From Gemmata palustris (lineage in GTDB: Bacteria; Planctomycetota; Planctomycetia; Gemmatales; Gemmataceae): 64,000 nucleotides of DNA. The notes below the pieces were generated by a model. The model was given only the letters and a program-made list of their open reading frames with translations, was not told the DNA's origin and made no database searches. A program made the position numbers and the translations under genes. This document shows, in pieces, positions 8,573-16,588 of this stretch (the first letter of the stretch is position 1; the number at the start of each line of letters is the position of its first letter). The DNA lies in contig NZ_JAGKQQ010000002.1 in assembly GCF_017939745.1 (NCBI RefSeq), positions 372,001-436,000 on the forward strand, read 5' to 3'.

Positions 8573-9877
8573 CTACTTGCCGACGCGGAACAACTGCGTG
8601 CCGGTGCGGACGAAGAACGCGCCGTCGACCGCCGCGACCCCGTACACAATGGGGTCCAGGTACTCGGCCGGGGCGTCCTTCTTGTCCGGGGCGCCCGCGG
8701 CGGGCTTCGCCTTCGGTTCCCACAGTTTGTTCGACGAAACCAGCTCGAACTCCTGGCCCGCCTTGAGCACGCTGGTTGTGCCGTCCTTGCCGAAGAAGTA
8801 GACGTGTTTGCCCGCGCCCAATGGCGACGCCCAGCACGCGCTGTCGATGCGCTCGGAGAACAACTCCTTACCGCTCGCGAGATCGTGCCCGTACACCACG
8901 CCCACCTGGTTCACGAAGTACGCGACGCCCTCGTAGCCGAGCGGGGTGGCGTAGTTGGAGATCCCCACCTTCGCGGTCCACGCGGTCTCGAACCCGGGCT
9001 TGCCGTCCTTCGCGACGAGTTTCAGGCACCCGTTCCCCTTCGCACCCGCGGGCGGGTCGTCCTTGGAGCGACTGGTACCACCACCGAACAGCACGCGGTC
9101 CCCGACCACCGACGCCGACGGGAGCGTGTTCCCGATTACGTTGTCGAGCTTCCACAACTCCTTGCCCGTATCGGCGGCGTAGCCGATTACGGTACCGGCG
9201 CTGCTAGCGATCACTTCTTCCTTGCCGGCGCGCGTGGCGATCACGGGCGAGGTCCACGCGCCCTTCTGCTCGCGTTCCGTCTTCCACTTGTTCTTGCCGG
9301 TCGCTTTATCGACCGCGAGCAAGTACGACGGCCCGCGGTGGTCGATCAGGACGTAGAGTGCGTCGGCAGTCTGGGCCGGCGAGCTACCGACTCCGTGACC
9401 GCCCTGGAACTCGCCATATTCCTTCGACAGCGACCGCTCCCAGCGCACCTTGCCGGCGTGCGTAAGGGCGATCAGGTTGCCGCCCTCGAAGAAGCAGTAC
9501 AGGCCGTCCGCGTCGACACACGGGGTCGGGGCCGCGCGGCTAATGGTGAAACCCCACTTCGCCTTCTGCGTCGGCTCGAACGTGTGGCGCCACTTCTCCT
9601 TGCCGGTCTTCGCGTCAATGGCGACGACGAAACCCTTTTCGCGCTGCGCGCCCTCCACCGCGGTGAGGTACACGGTTCCGTCCCACACCACCGGTGACGA
9701 CTGCCCGTACCCCGGCAGGTCGATCTTCCACGCGACGCCGTCCTTCGGCGACCACTTGGTCGGGTAATCACCTTTAGCCGCACCGTCGCCCGTGCCGCGG
9801 AAGCTCGGCCACGCATCGGCCGCGGGCGCCGGTGTACCCGCGGCCGTTAAAACCAGGAGCGCGAGAATCGTTCGCAT
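8573..9877 (-). CDS. Secreted PQQ-like beta-propeller protein
   Basis: A 434-residue secreted protein with a signal peptide (about 1-20) and repeated propeller blades containing the PQQ-type tryptophan docking motif in forms such as AIDAKTGKEKWRHTF, AVDKATGKNKWKTE and AADTGKELWKLDN. The first blade WPSFRGTGDGAA is typical of planctomycete PQQ-repeat proteins, most of which do not bind PQQ. The start at 9877 has GAGGA just upstream. It is the last gene of the minus-strand operon DUF1559-PepSY-PQQ, with only 20 bases separating it from the PepSY gene, so it may belong to the same putative iron-responsive unit. Confidence 0.88.
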   Translation of the reverse strand: MRTILALLVLTAAGTPAPAADAWPSFRGTGDGAAKGDYPTKWSPKDGVAWKIDLPGYGQSSPVVWDGTVYLTAVEGAQREKGFVVAIDAKTGKEKWRHTFEPTQKAKWGFTISRAAPTPCVDADGLYCFFEGGNLIALTHAGKVRWERSLSKEYGEFQGGHGVGSSPAQTADALYVLIDHRGPSYLLAVDKATGKNKWKTEREQKGAWTSPVIATRAGKEEVIASSAGTVIGYAADTGKELWKLDNVIGNTLPSASVVGDRVLFGGGTSRSKDDPPAGAKGNGCLKLVAKDGKPGFETAWTAKVGISNYATPLGYEGVAYFVNQVGVVYGHDLASGKELFSERIDSACWASPLGAGKHVYFFGKDGTTSVLKAGQEFELVSSNKLWEPKAKPAAGAPDKKDAPAEYLDPIVYGVAAVDGAFFVRTGTQLFRVGK

Positions 9878-9897
9878 TGTTTCCTCGGGGAGCTTCG

Positions 9898-10992
9898 TTA
9901 GCGGGGTGAAAGGAGGTCGTGCATTCCGAGTCCGAGTACGGCGGCGACCGCGACACTGAACAGCAGAACCACGCCCCCGATCCGGCGCGTCGCCTTGAGC
10001 TGCCACCACATGAAGATACCGGACACGCCCCAGAACACCATAACGAAGGCCATCGCATCGACGATGACCGCCCAGAACCACTTCGCGTTCTGGCCCCCCG
10101 GGAACCCGTGCGTGAGGTGCAAGCGAGTGAGGAACCGGCGCGTCGAGAGTTCGTCGGGCGGAGTGGCCGAATCGGTCGACGCGCCGCCCACGGTGCCGTC
10201 CATTGCGTTGTAGGTCACGCGCCAGGTTTTTGTGCCATCGGACATCAGGAAGCTGAGATCCGGTACGCTGCTCACCTTAACTTCACCGCCTTGAAAACCG
10301 GTACGTTCCAGAACGACGGGCACGGCCGCCTTCACGCGCTCGTGCATCGGCTCCGGGAGCACGAGCGGTCCGGTCGTGGCCCCCGCGAGCGTGGGGGCAT
10401 CGGTCTTCTCCGCCCCCTTCGGGGCGCCCCGTTCTCCTCGCCCGCCACCCTTGGGAGCGCCGCCTTTAGGTGCGCCGCCCTTCGCCCCAGTAACCGCAAA
10501 GGGCGCCTTCTCTTCGACCTTCGTTACGGCCGGGGCCGGCCGCGAGCGCACGGTACCGCCGGAGTTGACCACGTCGAAGAGTACGCTCACTTCCCGGTCG
10601 TCGACTTTCACCGTGGCGAACGCGAAGTCGCGGGTGTACTTCGCCTTCTCCGGTTCCACGAGCGTGTACGGTTTGCCCTCTTTTGCCCGCTCGTTGAGCG
10701 CCTGGACCACCTGTTCGGCGATCGCGCTCGGGGCGGGCAGTGATTCCATCGGCGTGCCGTTCGTCTCACTCGCGCCGAACGAGACGAATGGCGCGTCGCT
10801 GAACGCCGTGGGGTGGTTGAATAGGAACCCGGTGGCCCCGTACAGGATCACCCAAGGCAGCAGGAACAGCCCGAAATACAGGTGCCCCCGGCGCACCAAG
10901 TGCATGGCCCGTTTGCGCATCGGGCGTCGGGCCACTCGCGGGACCGGAGCGGGGGCCGGGGCCAACTGCGCGGTCGGTTCAGCAACGCTCAT
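9898..10992 (-). CDS. PepSY-associated transmembrane protein
   Basis: A 364-residue inner-membrane protein of the PepSY-TM type. An N-terminal helix (LYFGLFLLPWVILYGATGFLF) is followed by a large extracytoplasmic domain with a central Gly/Lys/Pro-rich low-complexity stretch (GAPKGGAPKGG), and two helices close the C-terminus (AFVMVFWGVSGIFMWW and VVLLFSVAVAAVLGLGM). In other bacteria this family is found with TonB-dependent siderophore receptors and includes ferric-siderophore reductase-like proteins; an iron role here is inferred from the divergent hemP. The start at 10992 is supported by GGGAG seven bases upstream. Confidence 0.85.
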   Translation of the reverse strand: MSVAEPTAQLAPAPAPVPRVARRPMRKRAMHLVRRGHLYFGLFLLPWVILYGATGFLFNHPTAFSDAPFVSFGASETNGTPMESLPAPSAIAEQVVQALNERAKEGKPYTLVEPEKAKYTRDFAFATVKVDDREVSVLFDVVNSGGTVRSRPAPAVTKVEEKAPFAVTGAKGGAPKGGAPKGGGRGERGAPKGAEKTDAPTLAGATTGPLVLPEPMHERVKAAVPVVLERTGFQGGEVKVSSVPDLSFLMSDGTKTWRVTYNAMDGTVGGASTDSATPPDELSTRRFLTRLHLTHGFPGGQNAKWFWAVIVDAMAFVMVFWGVSGIFMWWQLKATRRIGGVVLLFSVAVAAVLGLGMHDLLSPR

Positions 10993-11017
10993 CGTCGTCT
11001 CCCTGGGTTCCCCGAAT

Positions 11018-12142
11018 TTAGTAGTCGCCACCGATCACTTCGCCACCGTTCCGGCTCCCGAGCGCGCGGTACGTGGCCATGTCGATGGAGTCGCGGACGA
11101 ACTTGACCGACCCGTCCCCGAACACGAAATTGCACCCGCCAGTGTGTGGGCTGTTAAAGGCCGAGAGCGCCGTGTTCCGGTACCACGCGGTCGCGTCATT
11201 GGTGCTCAACCCGCCCGCGGTCGCGGACGCGGTGCCCGCCTTGGCGTTCACCGTGGCGCTCTTGCCGACGAGGGTCCGGGTGTTCATCGGAGTCATCGTG
11301 ACGCCGTCGCTGGTGTCGGCCCCGGGGTGCGGGAACGCGTAGTTCGTGTTCCCGGTGTACGGCCGGCCAGTCAGGTCCGAGCCGTCGAAGTTGCTCGTCC
11401 CGCTCGCCCACGTGCTCCCGAGCACCCGGTAGTGCTTCTCGCCCACCAGGAGCGTGTTGGACAGCCCGTCCGTTACGCTCGCCAGACTGATTTTCGTCAC
11501 GGTCCCCAGGACGGTCGTCGGCGATCCCACCGGGGGCGGTTGGAAGGCGGAAGCCATCATGCCGTCGTCCGCGGTCCAGCGGAGCTTCGGCGAAGTGACC
11601 ACGGTCCCACTGGCGTCGGTGGCGTACTGGAAGTTTCCACGGGACGCGGCGTAACTGCAGTACGCGCCGTATCCGACCGCGTCGGGCTTCGCCATCGACG
11701 GGCACAGGTACGTCGGGATCGGGTTCTTCGTGAGTTCAAAGTTGGTCGGCCCGCCGACGACGAGCGGAGTCGTCTTGTCGGTGGCTCCCTTGGCCGGGTT
11801 GTACTGCTTGGCGATGTTGTCCTGCTCCAGGTACGGGAGCAGGTACAGGAACCCGCTGTGGTGCTTGGACGGGGCTTCGGGCGGTAAGGCGTTGGACGTC
11901 GAACCGCCCTCGTCGTGCCCGTTCGGGGCGTAGCTGAACGGGGGCAGTTTCTCCACCGCCCCGTGGTAGTTGTGAACGGCGAGCCCGACCTGTTTCAGGT
12001 TATTGGCGCACTTCATCCGGGCGGCGGCCTCGCGGACCTTCTGCACCGCGGGAAGTAGCAACCCGATGAGGATCGCGATGATCGCGATCACCACCAGCAA
12101 CTCGATCAGTGTAAACGCGCGGCGCATGCGGTTCGGGCTCAC
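11018..12142 (-). CDS. DUF1559 pseudopilin-like protein heading the PepSY/PQQ operon
   Basis: A 374-residue DUF1559 protein: prepilin leader [21 protein letters not shown] near the N-terminus, then [18 protein letters not shown], and a C-terminal [17 protein letters not shown] that fits the H-X9-DG signature. A GTG at 12142 is chosen because CGGAG lies just upstream; the ATG at 12127 is the alternative. It is the first gene of an operon with the PepSY and PQQ genes (gaps of 25 and 20 bases). Its upstream region contains the Fur-box-like dyad shared with hemP, which is unusual for this otherwise enigmatic family. Confidence 0.9.
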   Translation of the reverse strand: MSPNRMRRAFTLIELLVVIAIIAILIGLLLPAVQKVREAAARMKCANNLKQVGLAVHNYHGAVEKLPPFSYAPNGHDEGGSTSNALPPEAPSKHHSGFLYLLPYLEQDNIAKQYNPAKGATDKTTPLVVGGPTNFELTKNPIPTYLCPSMAKPDAVGYGAYCSYAASRGNFQYATDASGTVVTSPKLRWTADDGMMASAFQPPPVGSPTTVLGTVTKISLASVTDGLSNTLLVGEKHYRVLGSTWASGTSNFDGSDLTGRPYTGNTNYAFPHPGADTSDGVTMTPMNTRTLVGKSATVNAKAGTASATAGGLSTNDATAWYRNTALSAFNSPHTGGCNFVFGDGSVKFVRDSIDMATYRALGSRNGGEVIGGDY

Positions 12143-12298
12143 GGTGTGCTCCGGGAGGGGAGGTTGAGAAGAGCTGCATTGCGGAGGGCCGGTGAGCGCG
12201 GCGCAGAGGGAGGGCCGGGCGCGTTCCGAGCGGTGGCGGAGCAAGCTCGAGGCGGGAATCGTCCGTGGAGACCACGGCAATTCCCACTGCAAATCTTA

Positions 12299-12315
12299 TT
12301 GAGACAAATTCTCAA
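12299..12315. promoter_or_regulatory. Candidate Fur box between hemP and the DUF1559 operon
   Basis: TTGAGACAAATTCTCAA is a perfect 6-bp inverted repeat with a 5-base centre and agrees at 14 of 17 positions with the Fur-box variant TTGAGAATCATTCTCAA. It lies in the 328-base divergent region, 157 bases from the DUF1559 start and 156 from hemP. A weaker dyad (CTGA...TCAG) lies near 12431-12447. Confidence 0.6.
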
Positions 12316-12470
12316 CAAGATGACTTTACATTACGGCCGGATCGGATACTGTCAACATCCGAAGCAAAAAAGATCGCACTGAATCACTGCGGGATCGCTC
12401 GCGGTTGCGAATTCTGTGCGGATAGTTACGCTGAAATTGCGTCTCAGTACCGCAATTGAAAGACGCCGCC

Positions 12471-12650
12471 ATGAGCGACACGGAACTGGAAGAAGATGAT
12501 CGCCACGAAACCCCGGACGGCTCCGAATCGGACCGGACCATTCGGGCGGACGAGTTGTTCGCGGGTAAGCGCGAAGTGTGGATCGACCTCGACGGGGTGC
12601 GTTACCGGCTGCGCATCACCCGGCGCGGGAAACTGATTCTTCAAAAGTAA
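12471..12650 (+). CDS. hemP: Hemin uptake protein HemP
   Basis: A 59-residue protein whose second half matches the HemP family: ELFAGKREVWIDLDGVRYRL followed by RITRRGKLILQK, the conserved block of hemin-uptake HemP proteins (general form: leucine-rich strand, YRLR, T-R-x-GKLIL-x-K). The first half is acidic and variable. HemP proteins are small cytoplasmic factors of heme/iron uptake clusters and in some bacteria act as activators of heme-receptor genes. Here it is divergent from the DUF1559-PepSY-PQQ operon, across a Fur-like dyad. The ATG at 12471 fits family length better than the TTG at 12456. Confidence 0.85.
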   Translation: MSDTELEEDDRHETPDGSESDRTIRADELFAGKREVWIDLDGVRYRLRITRRGKLILQK

Positions 12651-12661
12651 GATTGAAGACG

Positions 12662-13076
12662 GATTGGCCACAAAAAGGCACAAAGGGCACAAAAAAGAAG
12701 ACAGAGAGCAGAGGTCCGAGATCAGAAGACAGAAGCGTCGTTTTGAAGCCCCAGATGGGGCGACCGATCGTAGCCAGGGGTACAGCGCAACTCCTGGCGG
12801 GCTCCCACAATCCCCCAACGAACGAATGCAAAAATGAGCCAGCCCCGCTAGGGGCGACAGGCCAATCAGAGGACTCGCCGCCCTAACGGGGCTGGCTCAT
12901 CTTGTGCTGGTCTACCAGGGGTTGCGCTCGCGTTGCTCGCTTCACCCCTGGCTACGATCGGTCGCCCCATCCGGGCTACAAAAGCCACACACGTCCGCTC
13001 CCGCGCCTTCTGGTCTCTGTCCTCTGCCTTCTGATTTCTTCTTTTTTGTGCCCTTTGTGTCTTTTTGTGGCCAATC
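12662..13076. repeat. Three-layer nested palindromic repeat element, copy 2
   Basis: A 415-base palindrome of three layers. Outer AC-rich arms 12662-12700 and 13038-13076 match at 38 of 39 positions; middle arms 12748-12781 and 12944-12976 and inner arms 12834-12856 and 12878-12900 match the modules of the copy at 7488-7716, in reversed orientation. It occupies the gap between hemP and prmC and encodes nothing convincing. Confidence 0.9.
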
Positions 13077-13156
13077 GGTCTTTGCTTTTCTTGTCTGATC
13101 CGTGTTCTCTGTGTTGATCCGCGGCTCTTTTGTCTTTTTTTGTAACTACCCACCCC

Positions 13157-14035
13157 TCACTTCTTCTTCGCAGTGACGACGCGCGGGTTCTTGCCCATGT
13201 CCTTCAGCGTCGGGCCGAGTTCCAGTTCGGGCCGGTCGGCCAGGATACTCCGCACCGCGTCCTCTTGTTTCCAGCCGATTTCCAACAAAAGCGAGCCGTT
13301 CGGCTTCAGGAACGGGCCGATGCCGGCCGCGATGCGCCGGTAGAACGCGAGCCCGTCCGGTCCGCCGTCGAGCGCGAGGCGCGGTTCGTGGTCGCGGACT
13401 TCGGCGCTCAGTTCGGCGAACTCGGACTGCGCGATGTACGGCGGGTTACTCACCACCATATCGAACGCGCTACCCGGCGCGAGCGGCGCGAACAGGTCGC
13501 CTTGAAGTAACGTGACGCGGTCCGCGACACCGTGCTTGGTAGCGTTGCGCGTCGCAACTTCGAGTGCGTCCGGGGAGACATCGACCGCGGTCACGCGGGC
13601 GTCCTTCTTCTGGTGCGCGAGGCTCACGGCGATGCACCCGGACCCGGTACCGAGGTCGAGTACGGCGGGCGCGGTCATGGGTTTGAGGCGCTTGAACGCT
13701 TCGCCGACCAGGGTCTCGGTGTCCGAGCGCGGGATCAGTACCGCCGGGTCCACCTCGAACGTGAGGAGGTAAAACTCGCGCGAGCCGACGAGGTACGCGG
13801 CCGGCCACCCGGCCACCCGGCGCTGGATCAGTTCGCGGTACTTGCTGCGCTCCGCGTCCGTGGGCTGGTCGTCGAACCGCACGAACAGGTCCATGCGCGT
13901 GCAGTTGAGGACGTGCGCGAGGAGGATCTCGGCTTCCAACTTGGCGCCGTCAACGTTCTTCGCCTTGAGGAAGTCCGTCGTCCACGCGAGGAGCGCTTTG
14001 ATCGTCCAGACGGTCGGCGTCGGTGCGGGCGGCAT
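13157..14035 (-). CDS. prmC: Release factor glutamine methyltransferase PrmC (HemK)
   Basis: A 292-residue class I methyltransferase. The N-terminal helical domain is followed by the SAM-binding loop LDLGTGSGCIAVSLA and the diagnostic VVSNPPYIA, where NPPY binds the target glutamine amide. PrmC N5-methylates the GGQ glutamine of peptide-chain release factors RF1 and RF2, raising termination efficiency. Length and order fit the family (usually 270-300 residues). It lies alone on the minus strand, with the palindromic element downstream and another palindrome upstream, so no operon partner such as prfA is adjacent. Confidence 0.93.
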   Translation of the reverse strand: MPPAPTPTVWTIKALLAWTTDFLKAKNVDGAKLEAEILLAHVLNCTRMDLFVRFDDQPTDAERSKYRELIQRRVAGWPAAYLVGSREFYLLTFEVDPAVLIPRSDTETLVGEAFKRLKPMTAPAVLDLGTGSGCIAVSLAHQKKDARVTAVDVSPDALEVATRNATKHGVADRVTLLQGDLFAPLAPGSAFDMVVSNPPYIAQSEFAELSAEVRDHEPRLALDGGPDGLAFYRRIAAGIGPFLKPNGSLLLEIGWKQEDAVRSILADRPELELGPTLKDMGKNPRVVTAKKK

Positions 14036-14244
14036 TGGGAGTCCGTTCTCGGAAAATTACGGGCGGTGAGGGCATTATTGCGAATCCCGCAGCGCCGCAA
14101 CAGACCGGTTACCACTTACCGCGCTTGCGGGCGCTCCGCGCGTCGGGTAGAACATCCTCCGTTGATCGTGCTCGTGTTTAGCTCGGTGCCCTGCACCAGG
14201 CTGATGTTGCGTCAGCCGAGCTGTTACCGTGCCGTTCCGCGCGA

Positions 14245-14373
14245 GGAAGGCTGTTCCAGCACCGCTTTCGACCCCTGGGGCCACCCGGGGTGGAATTGCT
14301 GGGCCAACCTCGCGAATCGCGGTTTAATTCCACCCCGGGTGGCCCCAGGGGTCGGCGGTGCCGTGAGCCTTCC
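14245..14373. repeat. Long palindrome with perfect 28-bp core arms
   Basis: Core arms 14270-14297 and 14326-14353 are perfect inverted copies (28 bp, loop 28 bases). After a short bulge the pairing resumes (14260-14265 with 14355-14360) and ends in GGAAGGCT/AGCCTTCC (14245-14252 with 14366-14373). It lies between prmC and the thioredoxin gene, upstream of the former and beyond the terminator of the latter. Confidence 0.88.
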
Positions 14374-14413
14374 ACACCCCAGGTCGAGAAGTAGACTGGA
14401 GCCCGATCAACAG

Positions 14414-14443
14414 CACAAGCCCCGGTGTGAGCCGGGGCTTGTG
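14414..14443. terminator. Hairpin downstream of the thioredoxin-TPR gene
   Basis: Perfect 12-bp arms CACAAGCCCCGG (14414-14425) and 14432-14443 with a 6-base loop. It lies about 55 bases past the stop of the minus-strand thioredoxin gene. The U-tract is weak on both strands. Confidence 0.5.
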
Positions 14444-14496
14444 TCTTTCACGAATTCGATTACCGACGGTATGTGCGAGCGCTGCGGCTGCACATC

Positions 14497-15354
14497 TTAG
14501 TAGAGTCGGCTCTGGAGCCGCTTGCGGTAGTCGTCGGCTTGCGGGCTGCGCGGGCCGATCACCTCGAACACCTTCAGCATCAGATCGCGGACCGCGGTGC
14601 GTCCGAGTTGCCGGTCGTCGTCCGCGGCGGCGAGCAGTTCGTCCATCGCGGCGGGGTAGTCGCCGCGTGCCGCCAGGATTCGCGCGAGTGCGACCTTCGC
14701 TTCCGCCGTGGGAGCAGATTGGGCCGCAGCGAGATCGGCGTCGGCGTGCGGTACTTCGCGCAGGTGGAGGATTGCTTTTAAGCGCTGGGCCTCGGTCGCG
14801 AAGTCGCCAAAGTCGACCCCGGTGAGTAGCGGAATCGCTTGCGGCTCGTTGCCCGGGGCCGCGAGCAGCACGCGCGCCAGCCCGACGCGGGCGGCCGGGT
14901 CGTCTGGCGCGGTCGCGAGCATCGCGCGGTACGCATTGCCCGCTGCGCCTCGGTCGTGTACTTCCAGTTCGAGCGCCTGTTCCAACGGCGTCGGCTCTTT
15001 GGGTTCGGATGTTCCAGTGCCCAAGTCATCAATGAACGCGCGCAGTTGATCTTCCGGCAGCAGCCCGGTGAAACTGTTGACCATTTGGCCGTCGCGCACC
15101 GCGAACACGGCCGGGATGCCTTCGACCTGAAACATCTGGGCGATGTCCGGGTTCTCGTCGGTGTTGACCTTCACGAGCATGAACACGCCGGCCTTCTCGT
15201 CGGCCAGCTTTTCCAGCAGCGGCGCGAGTGCCCGACACGGTCCGCACCAGGGCGCCCAGAAGTCGATCACGACCGGGCGCTCGCGCGACCCGTCCACGAC
15301 GACTTGCTGGAAGTTCTCCATCGTCCCTTCAACGACCCACGGCGAAGCACCCAC
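14497..15354 (-). CDS. Thioredoxin-domain protein with TPR-like tail (CnoX/YbbN-like)
   Basis: A 285-residue cytoplasmic protein. The first 110 residues are a thioredoxin fold with the complete active site WCGPC (36-40) and the cis-proline segment EGIPAVF. The remainder is helical and resembles the TPR-like tail of CnoX/YbbN chaperone-redoxins, which protect proteins from oxidation and pass them to folding chaperones. Escherichia coli YbbN lacks the double cysteine; this protein retains CxxC, so it should be redox-active. The GTG start is secured by the strong Shine-Dalgarno AAAGGAGGT six bases upstream. Confidence 0.88.
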   Translation of the reverse strand: MGASPWVVEGTMENFQQVVVDGSRERPVVIDFWAPWCGPCRALAPLLEKLADEKAGVFMLVKVNTDENPDIAQMFQVEGIPAVFAVRDGQMVNSFTGLLPEDQLRAFIDDLGTGTSEPKEPTPLEQALELEVHDRGAAGNAYRAMLATAPDDPAARVGLARVLLAAPGNEPQAIPLLTGVDFGDFATEAQRLKAILHLREVPHADADLAAAQSAPTAEAKVALARILAARGDYPAAMDELLAAADDDRQLGRTAVRDLMLKVFEVIGPRSPQADDYRKRLQSRLY

Positions 15355-15589
15355 AGCGCACCTCCTTTAAGGTGCCATCAACCTTACGCACCGGCGCCCG
15401 GCTTTCCACCCCGGTGGGTTGGCCTGTGCTACGGGCGCCCACGAAGGATCGCATCGGGGCACCGTTGCGCCCGGCGCCCGTAATGTTGAACGGATTCGCT
15501 TCGGTTGTGGGGCGAGCTGAGACGCTTCTGAAGCAATTGGTACGCGAAGTGGCGACACGGTTTCGAGTTTTGGCAGCAACTCCGTTCGT

Positions 15590-16258
15590 TCAACCGACCA
15601 GCGCGGCAACTTGCGCGACGGTCACTTCGGCCAGCGACGCGACGACGATGTCCGCGCCCGCCGCGCGTAGTTTGTCGGCCGGGTGGTGCCCGACGAACGT
15701 GACCGCGACACACTTCATTCCGCCCGCTTTGGCGGCTTCCACGCCGGCCACCGCGTCCTCGAATACGACACACCGGCTCGGGGCCGCGTTCAGCTTTTCG
15801 GCGGCCGTGAGGAACACTTCCGGGTCCGGTTTCCCGCGGCGCACATCATCCCCCGTGACGACCGCAGAGAAATACCGGCGCGTGTCGGTCAACCCGAGCA
15901 ACAGGTCGAGATTCCCGGTCGGCGCGGACGAACCGACGGCTTGCGGCCACCCCGCGTCCGCGAACGCCGACACGAGTGCGGCCACGCCGGGGAGCAGTTG
16001 TGTGCCCTCGTCGCGCACCGATGCGCGGTACAGGTCTTCTTTGCGCTCGCCGAGGTCGCGACACAGTTGATCGTCGGCGTCGGGGTAGAACAGTTTTCGC
16101 AGAATCTCCGGGTTCCGCATCCCGAACGTCGCTGCGAAATCCGCGCGCGTGAACGGCTTGCCGATTTCGGACGCGAGCCGACTCCACGCCCGGAAGTGCT
16201 GCTCGGCGGTATCGACGAGCGTGCCGTCCACGTCCCAGATGATCGCAGGTGTTGTCAT
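15590..16258 (-). CDS. HAD-superfamily hydrolase (beta-phosphoglucomutase-like)
   Basis: A 222-residue HAD hydrolase of subfamily IA. Motif I is DVDGTLVDT with both aspartates, followed by the alpha-helical cap typical of the beta-phosphoglucomutase/phosphatase group. Motif II is the SSAPTGN region, motif III the Lys of RRGKPDPEVFL and motif IV CVVFEDAVAGVEAAKAGG. Such enzymes dephosphorylate or isomerise sugar phosphates; the substrate is not predictable. The ATG at 16258 is chosen because the fold begins immediately after it. The stretch between its start and the next gene is a block of palindromes. Confidence 0.87.
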   Translation of the reverse strand: MTTPAIIWDVDGTLVDTAEQHFRAWSRLASEIGKPFTRADFAATFGMRNPEILRKLFYPDADDQLCRDLGERKEDLYRASVRDEGTQLLPGVAALVSAFADAGWPQAVGSSAPTGNLDLLLGLTDTRRYFSAVVTGDDVRRGKPDPEVFLTAAEKLNAAPSRCVVFEDAVAGVEAAKAGGMKCVAVTFVGHHPADKLRAAGADIVVASLAEVTVAQVAALVG

Positions 16259-16275
16259 GTTTGCTGTTGTACGAC

Positions 16276-16324
16276 CCCCGACCGTGCCCACCAGAACTCC
16301 GCGTTCTGGTGGGCACGGTCGGGG
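16276..16324. repeat. Perfect 22-bp hairpin upstream of the HAD gene
   Basis: Arms 16276-16297 and 16303-16324 are exact inverted copies around a 5-base loop (TCCGC). The distance to the HAD start codon is 18 bases, so the hairpin would lie in the leader of that transcript or at its promoter. Confidence 0.85.
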
Positions 16325-16348
16325 CCGCGAACGCGCTTGTAACTACAC

Positions 16349-16472
16349 CCCGGGGTTGAAACCCCGGGCTATTCCCGGTGGCCCCGTTGGGGCCGCAAAG
16401 ACGCGATACGTTCATTGTCTCCTGGACCCCGAATGGGGGTCACCGGGAATAGCCCGGGGTTTCAACCCCGGG
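16349..16472. repeat. Perfect 32-bp inverted repeat, each arm itself palindromic
   Basis: Arms 16349-16380 and 16441-16472 are identical inverted copies of 32 bases separated by 60 bases. The distal 20 bases of each arm form their own palindrome (CCCGGGGTTGAAACCCCGGG), so cruciform or alternating hairpins are possible. It lies between the HAD gene and a DUF1501 gene. Confidence 0.88.
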
Positions 16473-16588
16473 TTCTGTGTGAAGCGTGGAAAAGCCGTTG
16501 ACTCCCCGTTCGTGCTAGTGGAGACTGTGTTTCACTCCCGCCTTCTGTTTGCGACCCGCCACGCGCTCCACCCAACGCGAGCCGAACC

